Source: Hymenobacter sp. J193
GTDB lineage: Bacteria; Bacteroidota; Bacteroidia; Cytophagales; Hymenobacteraceae
Length of the DNA stretch: 64,000 nucleotides
Assembly (NCBI RefSeq): GCF_024700075.1
Contig: NZ_JAJONE010000001.1
Span: 3,805,001 to 3,869,000, forward strand
Direction: 5' to 3'
Shown: in pieces, positions 34,199 through 43,645 of the stretch
Numbering within the stretch: the stretch's first letter is position 1
Layout: every line of letters begins with the position of its first letter
Made by a program: the position numbers and the translations under genes
The notes under the pieces: model-generated
What the model saw: the letters and a program-made list of their open reading frames with translations, nothing else
Database searches by the model: none
What the model was told of the DNA's origin: nothing

Positions 34199-34212
34199 AC
34201 GTAAATTTACGT
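34199..34212. promoter_or_regulatory. Perfect 14-bp palindrome ACGTAAATTTACGT
   Basis: It sits about 100 bases before the hybrid kinase start, just after the P450 stop, and the half ACGTAAAT also occurs at 34173-34180. Its symmetry suits a dimeric regulator. No regulator is identified. Confidence 0.35.
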
Positions 34213-34309
34213 CAGCATCAGCTCGCCAGCGAGAGAAAGGCTGAAGCTGGCTCTGCTGCCGCAGTTCAGCTCAACTTGTAGCTGCGCCCCGATTCCCGTT
34301 TGCCCTATT

Positions 34310-36241
34310 ATGAACATACCCTCTCCCGACAACGAACCGTTGCCGACTTCACTGGTCGAGGCCCACGCTGAAATCAAGAAACTACGGGCCGAGCTGGCCG
34401 AGCAGCTCACGCTGGCGCGTATTCCGGCGCAGAACCCAAACCCCGTTTACCGCCTGGGTCCCAACCAGCAGCGGCTGTTTGCCAACGCCGCGGCCGAGCG
34501 GCTGGCCGCTTCCTTGTCGCCCGAAGATCTGCAAGCCGGGCGGGAAGAGGTGTACGGTTGGGCAATGAAAGCCCTGGACAGTGCCCGGGAGTCGCAGCAC
34601 CAGCTACGCATAGACAACCGGCAGTTTGCCGTGCACATCGTGCCGTTTCCGGAAGCCCAGTACGTGAATATGTACCTGACGGAGGAAACCGCCCGGGTAG
34701 CGGCCCAGCAGCAGCAGCTGGCCCAGCAGGCTTTCACCCAGCAGGTGCTCGATGCCGTGCCCGTGATGGTATACGTGCGCGACGCCGATGGCCGGTACGT
34801 GTTTGAGAACTCCACTACCCGCGCCATGGCTGACATAATGGCTCAAACCACGCCTACGCCCGAGGTAGCCGCCCGGCAGGCCCGGCAGCAGGCCCAGTAC
34901 CAGGCCACCGATGCCGAAGTCTTGGCTACGGGCCGCCAGATAGTGGTAGAAGACAATATAACGCTGCCCGATGGCACCGAGCGGTGCCTGCACACCATCA
35001 AGCAGCCGCTGGCCTGGGATGGGGGACAGACCCACGTGCTGGGCGTGAGTGCCGATGTGACGGCCCTGAAGCAGGCAGTTGAGACAGCCACCACCGCTGC
35101 CAAAGCCCGGGAAAACTTTCTGGCCAACATGAGCCACGAGATTCGTACGCCCATGAACGGGGTGCTGGGCATTGCCGCCCAGCTGGCCAAGACTCCGCTC
35201 AATGCCCGCCAGCAGGAGCTGCTGGATATTATCCGCTCCTCGGGCCGGCACTTGCTGGGTGTCATCAACGACGTGCTGGACATGGCCAAAATCACCTCCG
35301 GCAAGATTGAGCTGGTAGAGGAGCCTTTCGACCTGTGTGAGACGCTGTTTCAGGCCGCGCAGCCGCTGATGCTGCAGGCGCTGGAGAAAGGACTGCACGT
35401 AACCGGCGACCGGCTGCGCGAAACCTGCCCGCACCCACAGGTGCTGGGCGATGCGCACCGCATCAACCAGGTGATGCTGAACCTGCTCAGCAACGCCATC
35501 AAGTTCACCCCGGCCGGCGGCAGCATCCACGCCGGTACCTATCTGGTAGAAGAAACGGCCGATACGCTCACCATCGAATTTCGGGTGCGCGACACCGGCG
35601 TGGGCATTGCACCCGAAAAGCAGGAACGGATTTTCGAGGATTTCACCCAGGCCTACGCCGACACGACCCGTATTTTTGGGGGTACCGGGCTGGGGCTGAG
35701 CATCAGCCGGGCGCTGGTGGAGCGTATGGGCGGCAAGCTGTGCGTCGAGAGCCGGCTGGGCGAGGGCAGCACGTTCTCCTTCCGCCTTACGCTGCCCCGC
35801 GCCACTGCTACCGATGCGCCCCAAGTTTCCACGTCCAAAACCGACTACGACACCGGCGCCCTGCGCGGCAAGCGCCTGCTGATGGTGGAGGACAACGACA
35901 TCAACCGCCTGGTAGCGCGTATGCTGCTGGAAGACTGGGGCGTGGAGCTGGATGAGGCCGAAGACGGCCCGGCCGGGCTGGCCTGCGTGCAGCAAAACAG
36001 CTATGACGCAGTGCTGATGGACATTCAGCTACCGGGCCTGAGCGGGCTGGAAGTAACGGCCGCCATTCGGGCCCTGCCCGAGCCAGACAAGGCCCGTCTG
36101 CCCATTCTGGCGCTTACGGCCAACGCTTTCCAGAACGATACCGACGAGTACTTGGCGGCGGGCATGAACGACGGCATCTCCAAGCCCTTTGAGGCAGCGG
36201 AGCTGTACGGCAAGCTGGCCCGCTTGCTAGCCCAGGACTAA
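34310..36241 (+). CDS. Hybrid sensor histidine kinase/response regulator
   Basis: 643 residues, no signal peptide or membrane helix, so a cytoplasmic sensor. An N-terminal coiled coil (about 15-40) leads to a PAS-like segment and, after a Gln-rich linker (about 125-140), a second PAS domain (VLDAVPVMVYVRDADGRYVF). The HisKA box FLANMSHEIRTPMNG has its His at about 277. HATPase motifs are LLSNAIKFTP, DTGVGIAPEKQ and GGTGLGLSISR. A C-terminal receiver domain (RLLMVEDNDINR) carries the phospho-acceptor Asp in VLMDIQLPG (about 570) and Lys in ISKPF. There is no output domain, so signalling must pass to a partner not seen here. Confidence 0.95.
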   Translation: MNIPSPDNEPLPTSLVEAHAEIKKLRAELAEQLTLARIPAQNPNPVYRLGPNQQRLFANAAAERLAASLSPEDLQAGREEVYGWAMKALDSARESQHQLRIDNRQFAVHIVPFPEAQYVNMYLTEETARVAAQQQQLAQQAFTQQVLDAVPVMVYVRDADGRYVFENSTTRAMADIMAQTTPTPEVAARQARQQAQYQATDAEVLATGRQIVVEDNITLPDGTERCLHTIKQPLAWDGGQTHVLGVSADVTALKQAVETATTAAKARENFLANMSHEIRTPMNGVLGIAAQLAKTPLNARQQELLDIIRSSGRHLLGVINDVLDMAKITSGKIELVEEPFDLCETLFQAAQPLMLQALEKGLHVTGDRLRETCPHPQVLGDAHRINQVMLNLLSNAIKFTPAGGSIHAGTYLVEETADTLTIEFRVRDTGVGIAPEKQERIFEDFTQAYADTTRIFGGTGLGLSISRALVERMGGKLCVESRLGEGSTFSFRLTLPRATATDAPQVSTSKTDYDTGALRGKRLLMVEDNDINRLVARMLLEDWGVELDEAEDGPAGLACVQQNSYDAVLMDIQLPGLSGLEVTAAIRALPEPDKARLPILALTANAFQNDTDEYLAAGMNDGISKPFEAAELYGKLARLLAQD

Positions 36242-36245
36242 CGTT

Positions 36246-37370
36246 CTATTGCCACCACAGTTCCTGCGGCAGCGTTCCGCTGCCCAGCGTCACGGGCTGG
36301 CCCAGCTGCGGCGTGGTGATGGGCAGCTGGCGCCGGGCGGCCTCGGCCGTAGCGCGACGTACAGGCTCATTCCAGGCATGACGGGCCTCGGTGAAGGCGC
36401 CCCAGTGAACGGGAAGCATCAGGCGGGCCTGCACATCGAGGGCAGCCTGCACGCTTTGCTCGGGCATCATATGGATTTCGGCCCAGTCGACATTGTACTG
36501 CCCGCATTCCATCAGGGCCAGATCGAAGGGGCCGTGCTGCCGGCCGATGGCGGCGAAGTGCGGGCCATAGCCCCCGTCGCCGCTGTAGAACACGCGCTTT
36601 GTGGCCGACTTCAGGACCCAGGAGCTCCAAGAAGTGGAGTTGCGGTTGGTGAGGCCCCGGCCCGAAAAGTGGCGCGTAGGCGTACTCACCACGGTAAGGC
36701 CGGGCAGCCTCAGCGAGTCGCCCCAGTCCAGCTCGTGAATTTTGGCGGGCGCCACACCCCAGGCCAGCAGGTGTGCGCCCACGCCCAAGGGCACGAAGAA
36801 GTGAGCCGTCTTCTCCTTCAGCCGCAGTATGGTCTGGTAGTCGAGGTGGTCGTAGTGGTCGTGCGAAATCAGCACGGCCTCAATGGGCGGCAGCTCCTCG
36901 GCCGTAATGGCCAGCTGCGGGTTGTAGCGCTTGGGCGTCAGCCAGCTCACGGGGCCCATCTTCACGCTCAGCATGGGGTCGAACAGGATGTTTTTGCCCG
37001 CTATTTCCACCAGACTGGCCGAGTGGCCAAACCACGTCACGCGCACGATTTCGGCGGTTTTCTGCTGAATGCTGGCCGGCGTCAGGGGCCGGGTGGGCAG
37101 GGGAGAGGCGGGCCGCTCATTAGGTGTTTTGGTGAACAGGAATTTCCAGAGCGAGGAAAACGTGCTGCCTCCAGTCATCAGCGTCGTTGGCACCAGGTTC
37201 TGAAATTCGCCGTCCTTATAATGACCCGATTGGGCGTAGGCGGCGCGCTGGGCTTTGGTGGGCTTGCCCCCGAACTCCGGGCTCAGGTTGGCAAACGCCA
37301 CGCCCACCACGAGCAGGGCGACAACTACACCGCCCAGCAGGCGGCCAACAAAGCGTCGGGGTTTGGGCAT
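36246..37370 (-). CDS. NAPE-PLD-like MBL-fold hydrolase, membrane-anchored
   Basis: 374 residues. An N-terminal membrane helix (LLGGVVVALLVVGVAF) is followed by a metallo-beta-lactamase domain: VTWFGHSASLVEIAG (about 108), HxHxDH in LISHDHYDHLD (about 167), SGDGGYGPHF (about 265) and LMLPVHWGAF (about 317). The WFGHSAS and PVHWGAF motifs are those of the N-acyl-phosphatidylethanolamine phospholipase D/UlaG group. The bacterial role is unknown; a periplasmic lipid or ester substrate is plausible. It faces the hybrid kinase gene tail to tail, only 4 bases apart. Confidence 0.88.
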   Translation of the reverse strand: MPKPRRFVGRLLGGVVVALLVVGVAFANLSPEFGGKPTKAQRAAYAQSGHYKDGEFQNLVPTTLMTGGSTFSSLWKFLFTKTPNERPASPLPTRPLTPASIQQKTAEIVRVTWFGHSASLVEIAGKNILFDPMLSVKMGPVSWLTPKRYNPQLAITAEELPPIEAVLISHDHYDHLDYQTILRLKEKTAHFFVPLGVGAHLLAWGVAPAKIHELDWGDSLRLPGLTVVSTPTRHFSGRGLTNRNSTSWSSWVLKSATKRVFYSGDGGYGPHFAAIGRQHGPFDLALMECGQYNVDWAEIHMMPEQSVQAALDVQARLMLPVHWGAFTEARHAWNEPVRRATAEAARRQLPITTPQLGQPVTLGSGTLPQELWWQ

Positions 37371-37454
37371 ACAGCAGAGGAGAAAATGGTAAGCTGACTG
37401 CTTGGGTAATCGGACTGGTACGCGAAATACTTTACGCCCGCCTCAACTATCAAC

Positions 37455-37490
37455 ACAAAACCGCCCCAGCCGGTGGGGCTGAGGCGGTTT
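37455..37490 (-). terminator. Terminator of the Spy/CpxP-like gene
   Basis: Inverted arms AAACCGCCCCAGC and GCTGAGGCGGTTT with a short loop and a T-run on the minus strand, 28 bases after the stop. Confidence 0.82.
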
Positions 37491-37517
37491 GGCGGTAGGC
37501 TGAAAGTTCGGTCGGGC

Positions 37518-38018
37518 TTAGCTGCGGTTGCCGAAGTCAGAGCGCCGCTCGGGGCCGCGCTGGCTGCCCGGGCGCTGCTGCATCTGCCGCTGCCGTTCCT
37601 GGCGCTTGGCCGTGAACTGCGCGTACTGCTTTTTCGACAGCGCCGACTTGAGCCTCTTGTCGGTGGCTTCGTGGATGCGCTTGGCCTCGCTCATGCGCTG
37701 GCCTCGGTCTTGGCCGGAGCGGCCCCGCAGAGAGGCCATCTGCTGCTGCTGCTCCTGGAAGATCTGATCTACTTTAACTTTTTGCTTGGCGTTCAGGCCC
37801 AGCTCTTTGGCCATTTCGTCGGCGCGGCGCTGGCGGCTCTGTTCGGCACGGAGGCCGCCTTTGCGGTACTTGTCGTCGTGCTGGCGGCCTTTGTTTTTAT
37901 GGTCGTCCTGGCGCTGCTCGCGGCCGTTGGCGGGGTTGTGGTCGGCGGCCAGGGTGGAGCCGGCGAAGGAAGTGCCGAGGCTCAGGAGGAGGGCGAGGCT
38001 GAAGAGTTGCTTTTTCAT
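37518..38018 (-). CDS. Periplasmic Spy/CpxP-like basic helical protein
   Basis: 166 residues. Signal peptide MKKQLFSLALLLSLGTSFAG with cleavage near STLA-AD. The mature protein is very basic and helical, rich in Gln, Arg, Lys and His. LGLNAKQKVKVDQIFQEQQQ (about 75-94) and LSKKQYAQFTAKRQERQ (about 127-143) match the LTxxQ-type helices of CpxP and Spy, periplasmic chaperones that also sense metal or misfolded protein. The motif is degenerate, so the chaperone role is inference. The ends (residues 25-50 and 145-166) are disordered. It is single-gene, with its own terminator. Confidence 0.78.
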   Translation of the reverse strand: MKKQLFSLALLLSLGTSFAGSTLAADHNPANGREQRQDDHKNKGRQHDDKYRKGGLRAEQSRQRRADEMAKELGLNAKQKVKVDQIFQEQQQQMASLRGRSGQDRGQRMSEAKRIHEATDKRLKSALSKKQYAQFTAKRQERQRQMQQRPGSQRGPERRSDFGNRS

Positions 38019-38216
38019 GGGAAGGATACGGTAACGGTTGAAGGAAACGAGAGAATCAGGACGCTGCGTGCTGTTTCACCCCTATTCAACTACAGTGCCC
38101 CGTTCCTGGCCCGGATGGCCGGTTCTCGCGCATCAGCCCGGAAACACCGATGAATAGCTTGGTTTTCTCGGCCATTTGCGGCTCAGGCAATTCAGGCTTT
38201 CTGCTACCTTGCCGCC

Positions 38217-38771
38217 ATGGAACTTCTCGACCTGGGCAGCCTCGTGCCCGATGCCATTCCCCGCCTCGAAACCCCGGATCTGCTCTTGCGCCCGCCGCGC
38301 CCCACCGACCTGCCCGAGGCCGCCGCTTTGCACCAGGACCCCGCCTTTTACCGCTACCTCGGGGGCAAGCCACACTCCGAGGAAGACGTGTGGCGCCGTA
38401 TGCTGGCGCAGCTGGGCCACTGGTCGATGCTGGGCTACGGCTCCTGGTCCATTGAGGAAAAAGCCACCGGCCGCTACGCCGGTACCGTCGGCTTCTTCGA
38501 CGTGCGGCGCGACCTGACGCCCTCACTTAAAGGTACGCCCGAAGCGGGCTGGGTGCTGGCGCCCCGCCTGCACGGCCGCGGCTATGCGTCCCAGGCCGTG
38601 CAAGCCGCCCACGCCTGGGCCGATGCCCACTTCCCCGGCCCGCGCACCACCTGCATCATCGACCCCGGCAACGAAGCGTCCCTGCGCCTGGCCCGCAGGT
38701 TCGGCTACCAGGAATTTGCCCGCACCGTCTACCACAACGACGAAATCGTGCTGCTGGAGCGGTTCCGGTAG
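38217..38771 (+). CDS. GNAT N-acetyltransferase (RimJ/RimL-like)
   Basis: 184 residues. The start of the fold is LETPDLLLRPPRPTDLPEAAAL (about residues 17-38), usual for RimJ/RimL-type GNATs. The acetyl-CoA binding loop is RLHGRGYASQAVQAAH (about 118), and the late IDPGNEASLRLARRFGYQE is the family signature. Members acetylate ribosomal protein N-termini, amino acids or small molecules; the acceptor is unknown. TACCTTGC at 38208-38215, just before the ATG, resembles a -7 element. Confidence 0.92.
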   Translation: MELLDLGSLVPDAIPRLETPDLLLRPPRPTDLPEAAALHQDPAFYRYLGGKPHSEEDVWRRMLAQLGHWSMLGYGSWSIEEKATGRYAGTVGFFDVRRDLTPSLKGTPEAGWVLAPRLHGRGYASQAVQAAHAWADAHFPGPRTTCIIDPGNEASLRLARRFGYQEFARTVYHNDEIVLLERFR

Positions 38772-38983
38772 CCTCACCCCCGGCCCCTCTCCCAAGGAGA
38801 GGGGAGCCAGCCGCGCTGTTTCACGCAGCTGCTTCGGCTAGCGCCTCCGCAGCTGCTACCGCCCGCGTTTGATATATGATGGTTTGTGTGTAAATGACAA
38901 TGCCTCGGCTGGTAAGCCGAGGCATTGTTACGTTTGGTCCGGCAGGCTCCCCTCTCCACGGGAGAGGGGCCGGGGGTGAGGCC
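38771..38983. repeat. Inverted repeat pair (CCTCACCCCCGGCCCCTCTCC family)
   Basis: Left arm 38771-38808 and right arm 38945-38983 are inverted near-copies (GCCTCACCCCCGGCCCCTCT, then GGAGAGGGGAGCC); each arm also contains a small palindrome, CCCCTCTCC/GGAGAGGGG. The pair fills the gap between two convergent genes and encloses a perfect terminator. Confidence 0.85.
38898..38927. terminator. Bidirectional terminator
   Basis: Perfect 13-base arms CAATGCCTCGGCT and AGCCGAGGCATTG with loop GGTA, between convergent genes. The T-tract is short (TTA), so strength is uncertain. Confidence 0.65.
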
Positions 38984-38991
38984 ACCGGAGC

Positions 38992-40326
38992 CTACTCCGC
39001 CAGCAGCTGGTCAATAGTTTTGTTGAATTCGACTTTTTCCTGCTCGTAGTACTTGCCGGTGCCGGGGCCCGAGAAGCCGGTGTGAATCTTGCGCACCTCG
39101 CCTTTCTTGTCCAGGAAAATGGTGGTGGGGAAGGCCAGCACCTTGGCCAGTTGGGGCAGGGACTTGCTGGCTTCGGCCGCCGAGGCCTGGCCCGCCACGG
39201 CAATGTCGTAGCCGATGTTCATGCGCTCCTTCATCTTCAGCAGCTTCTGGGAAGCCACTTTCTGGTCGGCGGTGCGCTCGTAGCCCAGCCCGATGATTTC
39301 GACGCCGCGCTGTTTGTTCTTTTCGTACCAGGGCGCCAGGAAATTGCTTTCATCCATGCAGTTGGGGCACCAGGAACCCAGAATCTGCACCACCACCACT
39401 TTGCCCTTGTACTTGGGGTCAGTGGGGGAGATGCTGCCGCCTTCGTAGATGTTGGGGAACTTGAAGTCGAGGCGCTTCTGGCCGGGCTTCATGCCAGTGA
39501 GGGCGTTGGCATCGGGCAGCTTGGCGTTGGGGTCGGGGGTAGCCGTCCAGGTTTCGTGGCCGTTTTTGCCGGAGTAGAACTCACCGAACAAGGTATTAGG
39601 GGCATAATCCTTTGTAATGTCGATGGGCTCCTTCGGGCCGTTGTGGGCCGTGAAAAGGAAGCCGTGGCTGCCGTCAAACGTGCTGAGCTTCAGATCAGCG
39701 CCATCCACTTGCCCGGCCAGGTAGCGGTAGTCGCCGGTCGTGGTCAGGAAAGTGCCCGTTACGTCGTTGCCGGTTTGCTTGAAGATGCCGACGGCTGGGT
39801 AGGTTTCCCCGTCGTCGCCCTTGAAGGTCACTTTCCAGTTACCCGCGAAGGAAATAGGCTTGCTGCCAGCGGCTACCGGAAATAGTTTTTGCTCGCCTTT
39901 ACTGGCCGAAAACGCTACCCGGTACGGCTCCTTGCCGTCGTACTTCACCCAGGCACCTTTCAGCTTGTCGGCCCCGTCCTGGCGTACGACCAGTGCGGCG
40001 TCGAATACACCCAGGCGGATGGTGGTGGAGTCGCCGGCCGAGCTGATTTCGTCCAGCTTCAGGCGTTCCTCGCCGTTGCGTAGGGTTACTACGAGCTTGC
40101 CGCCGGCTTGGCTTACTTCAAACAAAAACGGAATTTTCTGGCCCTGGGCCGATAGCACGCCGCGCCACTTGCCGGTCGCAAGCTGAGGGGCAGTGCCGGT
40201 ACCCGCCGAAGCGGTGGTGGTCGGGGTAGTGTTGGTGTCGGTAGTAGAGTTGGACTGGCAGGCCACAACAGCCAGCACGAGTCCGGCCCCGGTTACGGCT
40301 TTGCGAAACGAAAAGGCAACGGGCAT
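38992..40326 (-). CDS. TlpA-like thioredoxin-fold lipoprotein
   Basis: 444 residues. The signal ends in LAVVAC, giving a probable lipoprotein with Cys23, then a Thr-rich spacer (TTDTNTTPTTTASAGTGT). Residues about 50-280 are a beta-rich domain without a known name (GKWRGVLSAQGQKIPFLF). Residues about 290-440 are a thioredoxin/AhpC-type domain with the redox pair in ILGSWCPNCMDES (about 328) and the cis-Pro in VLAFPTTIFLD (about 405). Such envelope proteins keep cysteines reduced, for example for cytochrome c maturation. A single gene, facing the GNAT gene tail to tail. Confidence 0.92.
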   Translation of the reverse strand: MPVAFSFRKAVTGAGLVLAVVACQSNSTTDTNTTPTTTASAGTGTAPQLATGKWRGVLSAQGQKIPFLFEVSQAGGKLVVTLRNGEERLKLDEISSAGDSTTIRLGVFDAALVVRQDGADKLKGAWVKYDGKEPYRVAFSASKGEQKLFPVAAGSKPISFAGNWKVTFKGDDGETYPAVGIFKQTGNDVTGTFLTTTGDYRYLAGQVDGADLKLSTFDGSHGFLFTAHNGPKEPIDITKDYAPNTLFGEFYSGKNGHETWTATPDPNAKLPDANALTGMKPGQKRLDFKFPNIYEGGSISPTDPKYKGKVVVVQILGSWCPNCMDESNFLAPWYEKNKQRGVEIIGLGYERTADQKVASQKLLKMKERMNIGYDIAVAGQASAAEASKSLPQLAKVLAFPTTIFLDKKGEVRKIHTGFSGPGTGKYYEQEKVEFNKTIDQLLAE

Positions 40327-40526
40327 AGTGAAAAGAAGAAGTTAGTTCGGGGCTAAACTACGGAGTAGGGTCGATAGTTTAGAAGATGCCGCCTCTCAGC
40401 CTGAGCGCAATGAAGGACTTGCTTAAAGCAGAGAAATTCGTTTATCGATCCTACGTAGCGCTTGCCAGGTTCTTCCCAGAGGTCGGGATGACCGCATGGC
40501 GGCCCACCCGACAACCCGCCCAAAAT

Positions 40527-40559
40527 GTTGGGCGGCGCAACGGGCGGTACCTATATTTG
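40527..40559 (+). promoter_or_regulatory. Bacteroidota-type promoter of aconitase
   Basis: TGTTG at 40526-40530 (-33 TTG), a 21-base spacer and TATATTTG at 40552-40559, an exact TAnnTTTG -7 element. The predicted transcript starts about 45 bases before the aconitase ATG. Confidence 0.6.
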
Positions 40560-40610
40560 CGTACCTGTTCTTAATAGGCACGTTCTCTCCATCTTTTTCC
40601 CTTTCGCATT

Positions 40611-42905
40611 ATGGCGTTTGACTTAGAAATGATCAAGGCCGTGTACGCCAACATGGGTTCCCGCATTGAGGCGGCCCGTGCTGCCGTCGGCCGTCCGCTC
40701 ACCCTGACGGAAAAAATCCTGTACGCTCACCTGTACGGCGGCTCTGTTTCGCAGGCATATGAGCGGGGCGTTTCCTACGTCGATTTTGCGCCCGACCGGG
40801 TAGCCATGCAGGACGCCACCGCTCAAATGGCACTGCTGCAGTTTATGCAGGCCGGCAAGCCCCAGGCCGCTGTGCCCAGCACCGTGCACTGCGACCATCT
40901 TATTCAGGCCAAAGAAGGCGCCGACGAGGATTTGGCCATTGCCAACTCCGAAAACAAGGAGGTATATGACTTCCTGGCTTCGGTTTCCAATAAATACGGT
41001 ATCGGCTTCTGGAAGCCCGGTGCTGGTATCATTCACCAGGTAGTGCTCGAAAACTACGCCTTCCCCGGCGGTATGATGATCGGCACGGACTCGCACACCC
41101 CCAACGCCGGTGGCCTCGGCATGATTGCCATTGGCGTAGGCGGCGCCGACGCCGTGGACGTAATGGCCGGCATGGCCTGGGAGCTGAAGTTCCCGAAAGT
41201 AATCGGCGTGAAGCTGACCGGCTCCATGAGCGGCTGGACTTCGGCCAAAGACGTGATTCTGAAAGTAGCCGGCATCCTGACGGTAAAAGGCGGCACCGGC
41301 GCCATTGTGGAGTACTTCGGTGAGGGCGCTAATTCTCTCTCGGCTACCGGCAAAGGCACCATCTGCAACATGGGCGCCGAAATCGGGGCTACCACCTCGG
41401 TGTTCAGCTACGATGAGAAAATGGGCGACTACCTGCGCGGCACTGGCCGCGCCGAAATTGCCGACCTGGCCGCTGGCGTAGCTGCGCACCTGCGCGCCGA
41501 CGACGACGTATACGCCAACCCCGAGGCATTCTACGATCAGCTCATCGAAATCAACCTTTCCGAGCTGGAGCCTTACGTGAACGGCCCGTTCACCCCGGAC
41601 GCTGCCTGGCCGATTTCACAGTTTGCCGCCGCCGTGAAAGAGCACGGCTGGCCCGAGAAGCTGGAAGTAGGCCTGATTGGCTCCTGTACGAACTCCTCAT
41701 ACGAAGACATTACCCGCTCGGCTTCCATTGCCAAGCAGGCCGTGGAGAAAGGCATTACCGTGCAGGCCGAGTTTACCGTGACGCCCGGCTCGGAGCTGGT
41801 GCGCTACACCGTGGAGCGCGACGGGCTGCTCGACACCTTCGCCCAGATGGGCGGTGTGGTGCTGGCCAACGCCTGCGGTCCATGCATCGGGCAGTGGGCC
41901 CGTCATACCGACGACCCCAAGCGCCGCAACTCCATCATCACGAGCTTCAACCGCAACTTTGCCAAGCGCAACGACGGCAACCCCAACACCCACGCTTTCG
42001 TGGCCTCGCCCGAAATTGTGACGGCCTTCGCCATTGCCGGCGACCTGACCTTCAACCCCCTCACCGATACCCTAACCGGCAAAGATGGCCAGCAAGTGCG
42101 CTTCGACGAGCCCCAAGGCATTGAGCTTCCCCCGCGCGGCTTCGCCGTGGAGGATGCCGGTTTCCAGGCGCCCGCCGAAGATGGCTCGGGCGTGCAGGTG
42201 CTGGTAGCGGAAACCTCCGACCGTCTGCAGCTGCTCGACCCTTTCAAGCCCTGGGAAGGCACCGACCTGCACGGGTTGCGCCTGCTCATCAAGGCCCAGG
42301 GCAAGTGCACCACCGACCATATTTCGATGGCCGGCCCCTGGCTGAAGTACCGCGGCCACCTCGACAACATCTCCAATAACATGCTCATCGGGGCTACCAA
42401 CGCCTTCAACGGCGAAGCCAACTCCGTGAAGGATGCCCTGACCTCGGGCACGCCCTACGGCACGGTGCCGCAGGTAGCCCGCAACCTCAAGGCCCAGGGC
42501 ATTGGGTCCATTGTGGTAGGGGATGAAAACTACGGCGAAGGTTCGTCGCGGGAGCATGCTGCTATGGAGCCCCGCCACCTGGGTGTGCGCGCCGTGCTGG
42601 TTAAGTCGTTTGCCCGTATCCACGAAACCAACCTCAAGAAGCAGGGCATGCTGGCGCTGACCTTCGCCAACAAGGCCGACTACGACCTGATTGAGGAGGA
42701 CGACACCTTCGACATCCTCGGTCTGACCTCCTTCACGCCTGGTCAGCCCCTGCAGATCCGCCTGCACCACGCCGACGGCGACACGGACCTCATCACGGTG
42801 AACCACACCTACAACGAGGGTCAGATTGAGTGGTTTAAAGCCGGCTCGGCTCTGAACCTGATTCGCCTGAAAGAGTCCGGCGAAGCGCAGTTGTCGCAGA
42901 AGTAA
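40611..42905 (+). CDS. acn: Aconitate hydratase (mitochondrial type)
   Basis: 764 residues, the length of mitochondrial-type aconitase rather than AcnA (about 890) or AcnB. It interconverts citrate and isocitrate in the citric acid cycle. The [4Fe-4S] ligands are Cys in [11 protein letters not shown] (about 358) and the pair in [10 protein letters not shown] (about 421-424). [15 protein letters not shown] (about 94) and the swivel-domain [17 protein letters not shown] (about 643) are substrate-binding signatures. Cytoplasmic. It has a well-placed promoter and a strong terminator, so it is probably monocistronic. Confidence 0.97.
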   Translation: MAFDLEMIKAVYANMGSRIEAARAAVGRPLTLTEKILYAHLYGGSVSQAYERGVSYVDFAPDRVAMQDATAQMALLQFMQAGKPQAAVPSTVHCDHLIQAKEGADEDLAIANSENKEVYDFLASVSNKYGIGFWKPGAGIIHQVVLENYAFPGGMMIGTDSHTPNAGGLGMIAIGVGGADAVDVMAGMAWELKFPKVIGVKLTGSMSGWTSAKDVILKVAGILTVKGGTGAIVEYFGEGANSLSATGKGTICNMGAEIGATTSVFSYDEKMGDYLRGTGRAEIADLAAGVAAHLRADDDVYANPEAFYDQLIEINLSELEPYVNGPFTPDAAWPISQFAAAVKEHGWPEKLEVGLIGSCTNSSYEDITRSASIAKQAVEKGITVQAEFTVTPGSELVRYTVERDGLLDTFAQMGGVVLANACGPCIGQWARHTDDPKRRNSIITSFNRNFAKRNDGNPNTHAFVASPEIVTAFAIAGDLTFNPLTDTLTGKDGQQVRFDEPQGIELPPRGFAVEDAGFQAPAEDGSGVQVLVAETSDRLQLLDPFKPWEGTDLHGLRLLIKAQGKCTTDHISMAGPWLKYRGHLDNISNNMLIGATNAFNGEANSVKDALTSGTPYGTVPQVARNLKAQGIGSIVVGDENYGEGSSREHAAMEPRHLGVRAVLVKSFARIHETNLKKQGMLALTFANKADYDLIEEDDTFDILGLTSFTPGQPLQIRLHHADGDTDLITVNHTYNEGQIEWFKAGSALNLIRLKESGEAQLSQK

Positions 42906-42930
42906 TTTCTGCCGGCTTCAACTGGCAACT

Positions 42931-42970
42931 AAAACGGCCGCTTCTCCGGTAGGGGAGGCGGCCGTTTTTT
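42931..42970 (+). terminator. Terminator of aconitase
   Basis: Stem AAACGGCCGC / GCGGCCGTTT, extended by CTTCTCC/GGGGAGG pairing, followed by six T; 26 bases past the stop. Confidence 0.92.
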
Positions 42971-43044
42971 GTTGGCAAAAGCTGCAACTTTCTGTTGCAT
43001 GACAGGCTCACCCTAAGCGAGACATTTGCAACCAACTGTAGTAT

Positions 43045-43511
43045 ATGAAACACCTCTTTACCCTGGCACTAAGTGCGCTGACCAGCCTGGCTCTGCACAG
43101 CTGCATTCCCTGTGATGGCGACATGGAACCGTGCGCAAACATACCTATTCCAGTTACCAGCCTGGAAAAAGAATACGGCTGCACGAATACGCCCAGACAA
43201 CTCAGCGTTGCTTTGTCACAGACGTACACTATCATCCGCTCTCAGGCTGAGTTCGAGCAGCAGGTAACCGGGGAGTGCCGCCCGCAGATTGACTTTACGA
43301 AGTATGACTTGGTAATTGGCAACCAAGGCTCAAGAGTGGTAGCTCCACCATTACTTACAGCTACCAGCGCGAGTGCGAAACGGGACAGCTACAGTTGTCA
43401 GTGTTGTTTACCCCTGGCATGACGAATGATGCCCCCATTCTAACCTATCACGCGCTGGTTCCCAAACTGGCTCCGACCGAAACGGTGTCGGTGCAGGTCA
43501 ATATGAAGTAA
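43045..43511 (+). pseudogene. Small secreted lipoprotein, frameshifted
   Basis: The first frame starts at 43045 with a signal (MKHLFTLALSALTSLALHSC) and reads as a Cys-rich protein to FTKYDLVIGNQGS, then turns into an odd tail (RVVAPPLLTATS) ending at 43422. A second frame from about 43330 gives SGSSTITYSYQRECETGQ, then LQLSVLFTPGMTND, ending at 43511, a natural continuation. One missing base near 43325-43340 (CTCAAGAGTGG) explains the break. The intact protein would be 155 residues. No family recognised. A terminator follows at 43558. Confidence 0.78.
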
Positions 43512-43557
43512 AGCCTCAAATTCGCCCGGGCTCATTCAACTCTACTTGACAGATATA

Positions 43558-43593
43558 ACGGCTGCTTCTTCAGTGGGGAGGCAGCCGTTTTTT
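43558..43593 (+). terminator. Terminator of the small lipoprotein gene
   Basis: Arms AACGGCTGC and GCAGCCGTT, then TTTTTAT, 46 bases past the second-frame stop at 43511. Its position supports 43511 as the true end of the gene. Confidence 0.88.
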
Positions 43594-43645
43594 ATGGAAT
43601 CTATTCAAAGCCGACATCAAGTAGCTGAGTATTCCATTCAATGTT

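Noticed and set aside
34604..35995. 463-residue minus-strand frame
   Set aside because: Antisense to the hybrid histidine kinase, whose motifs are all in place.
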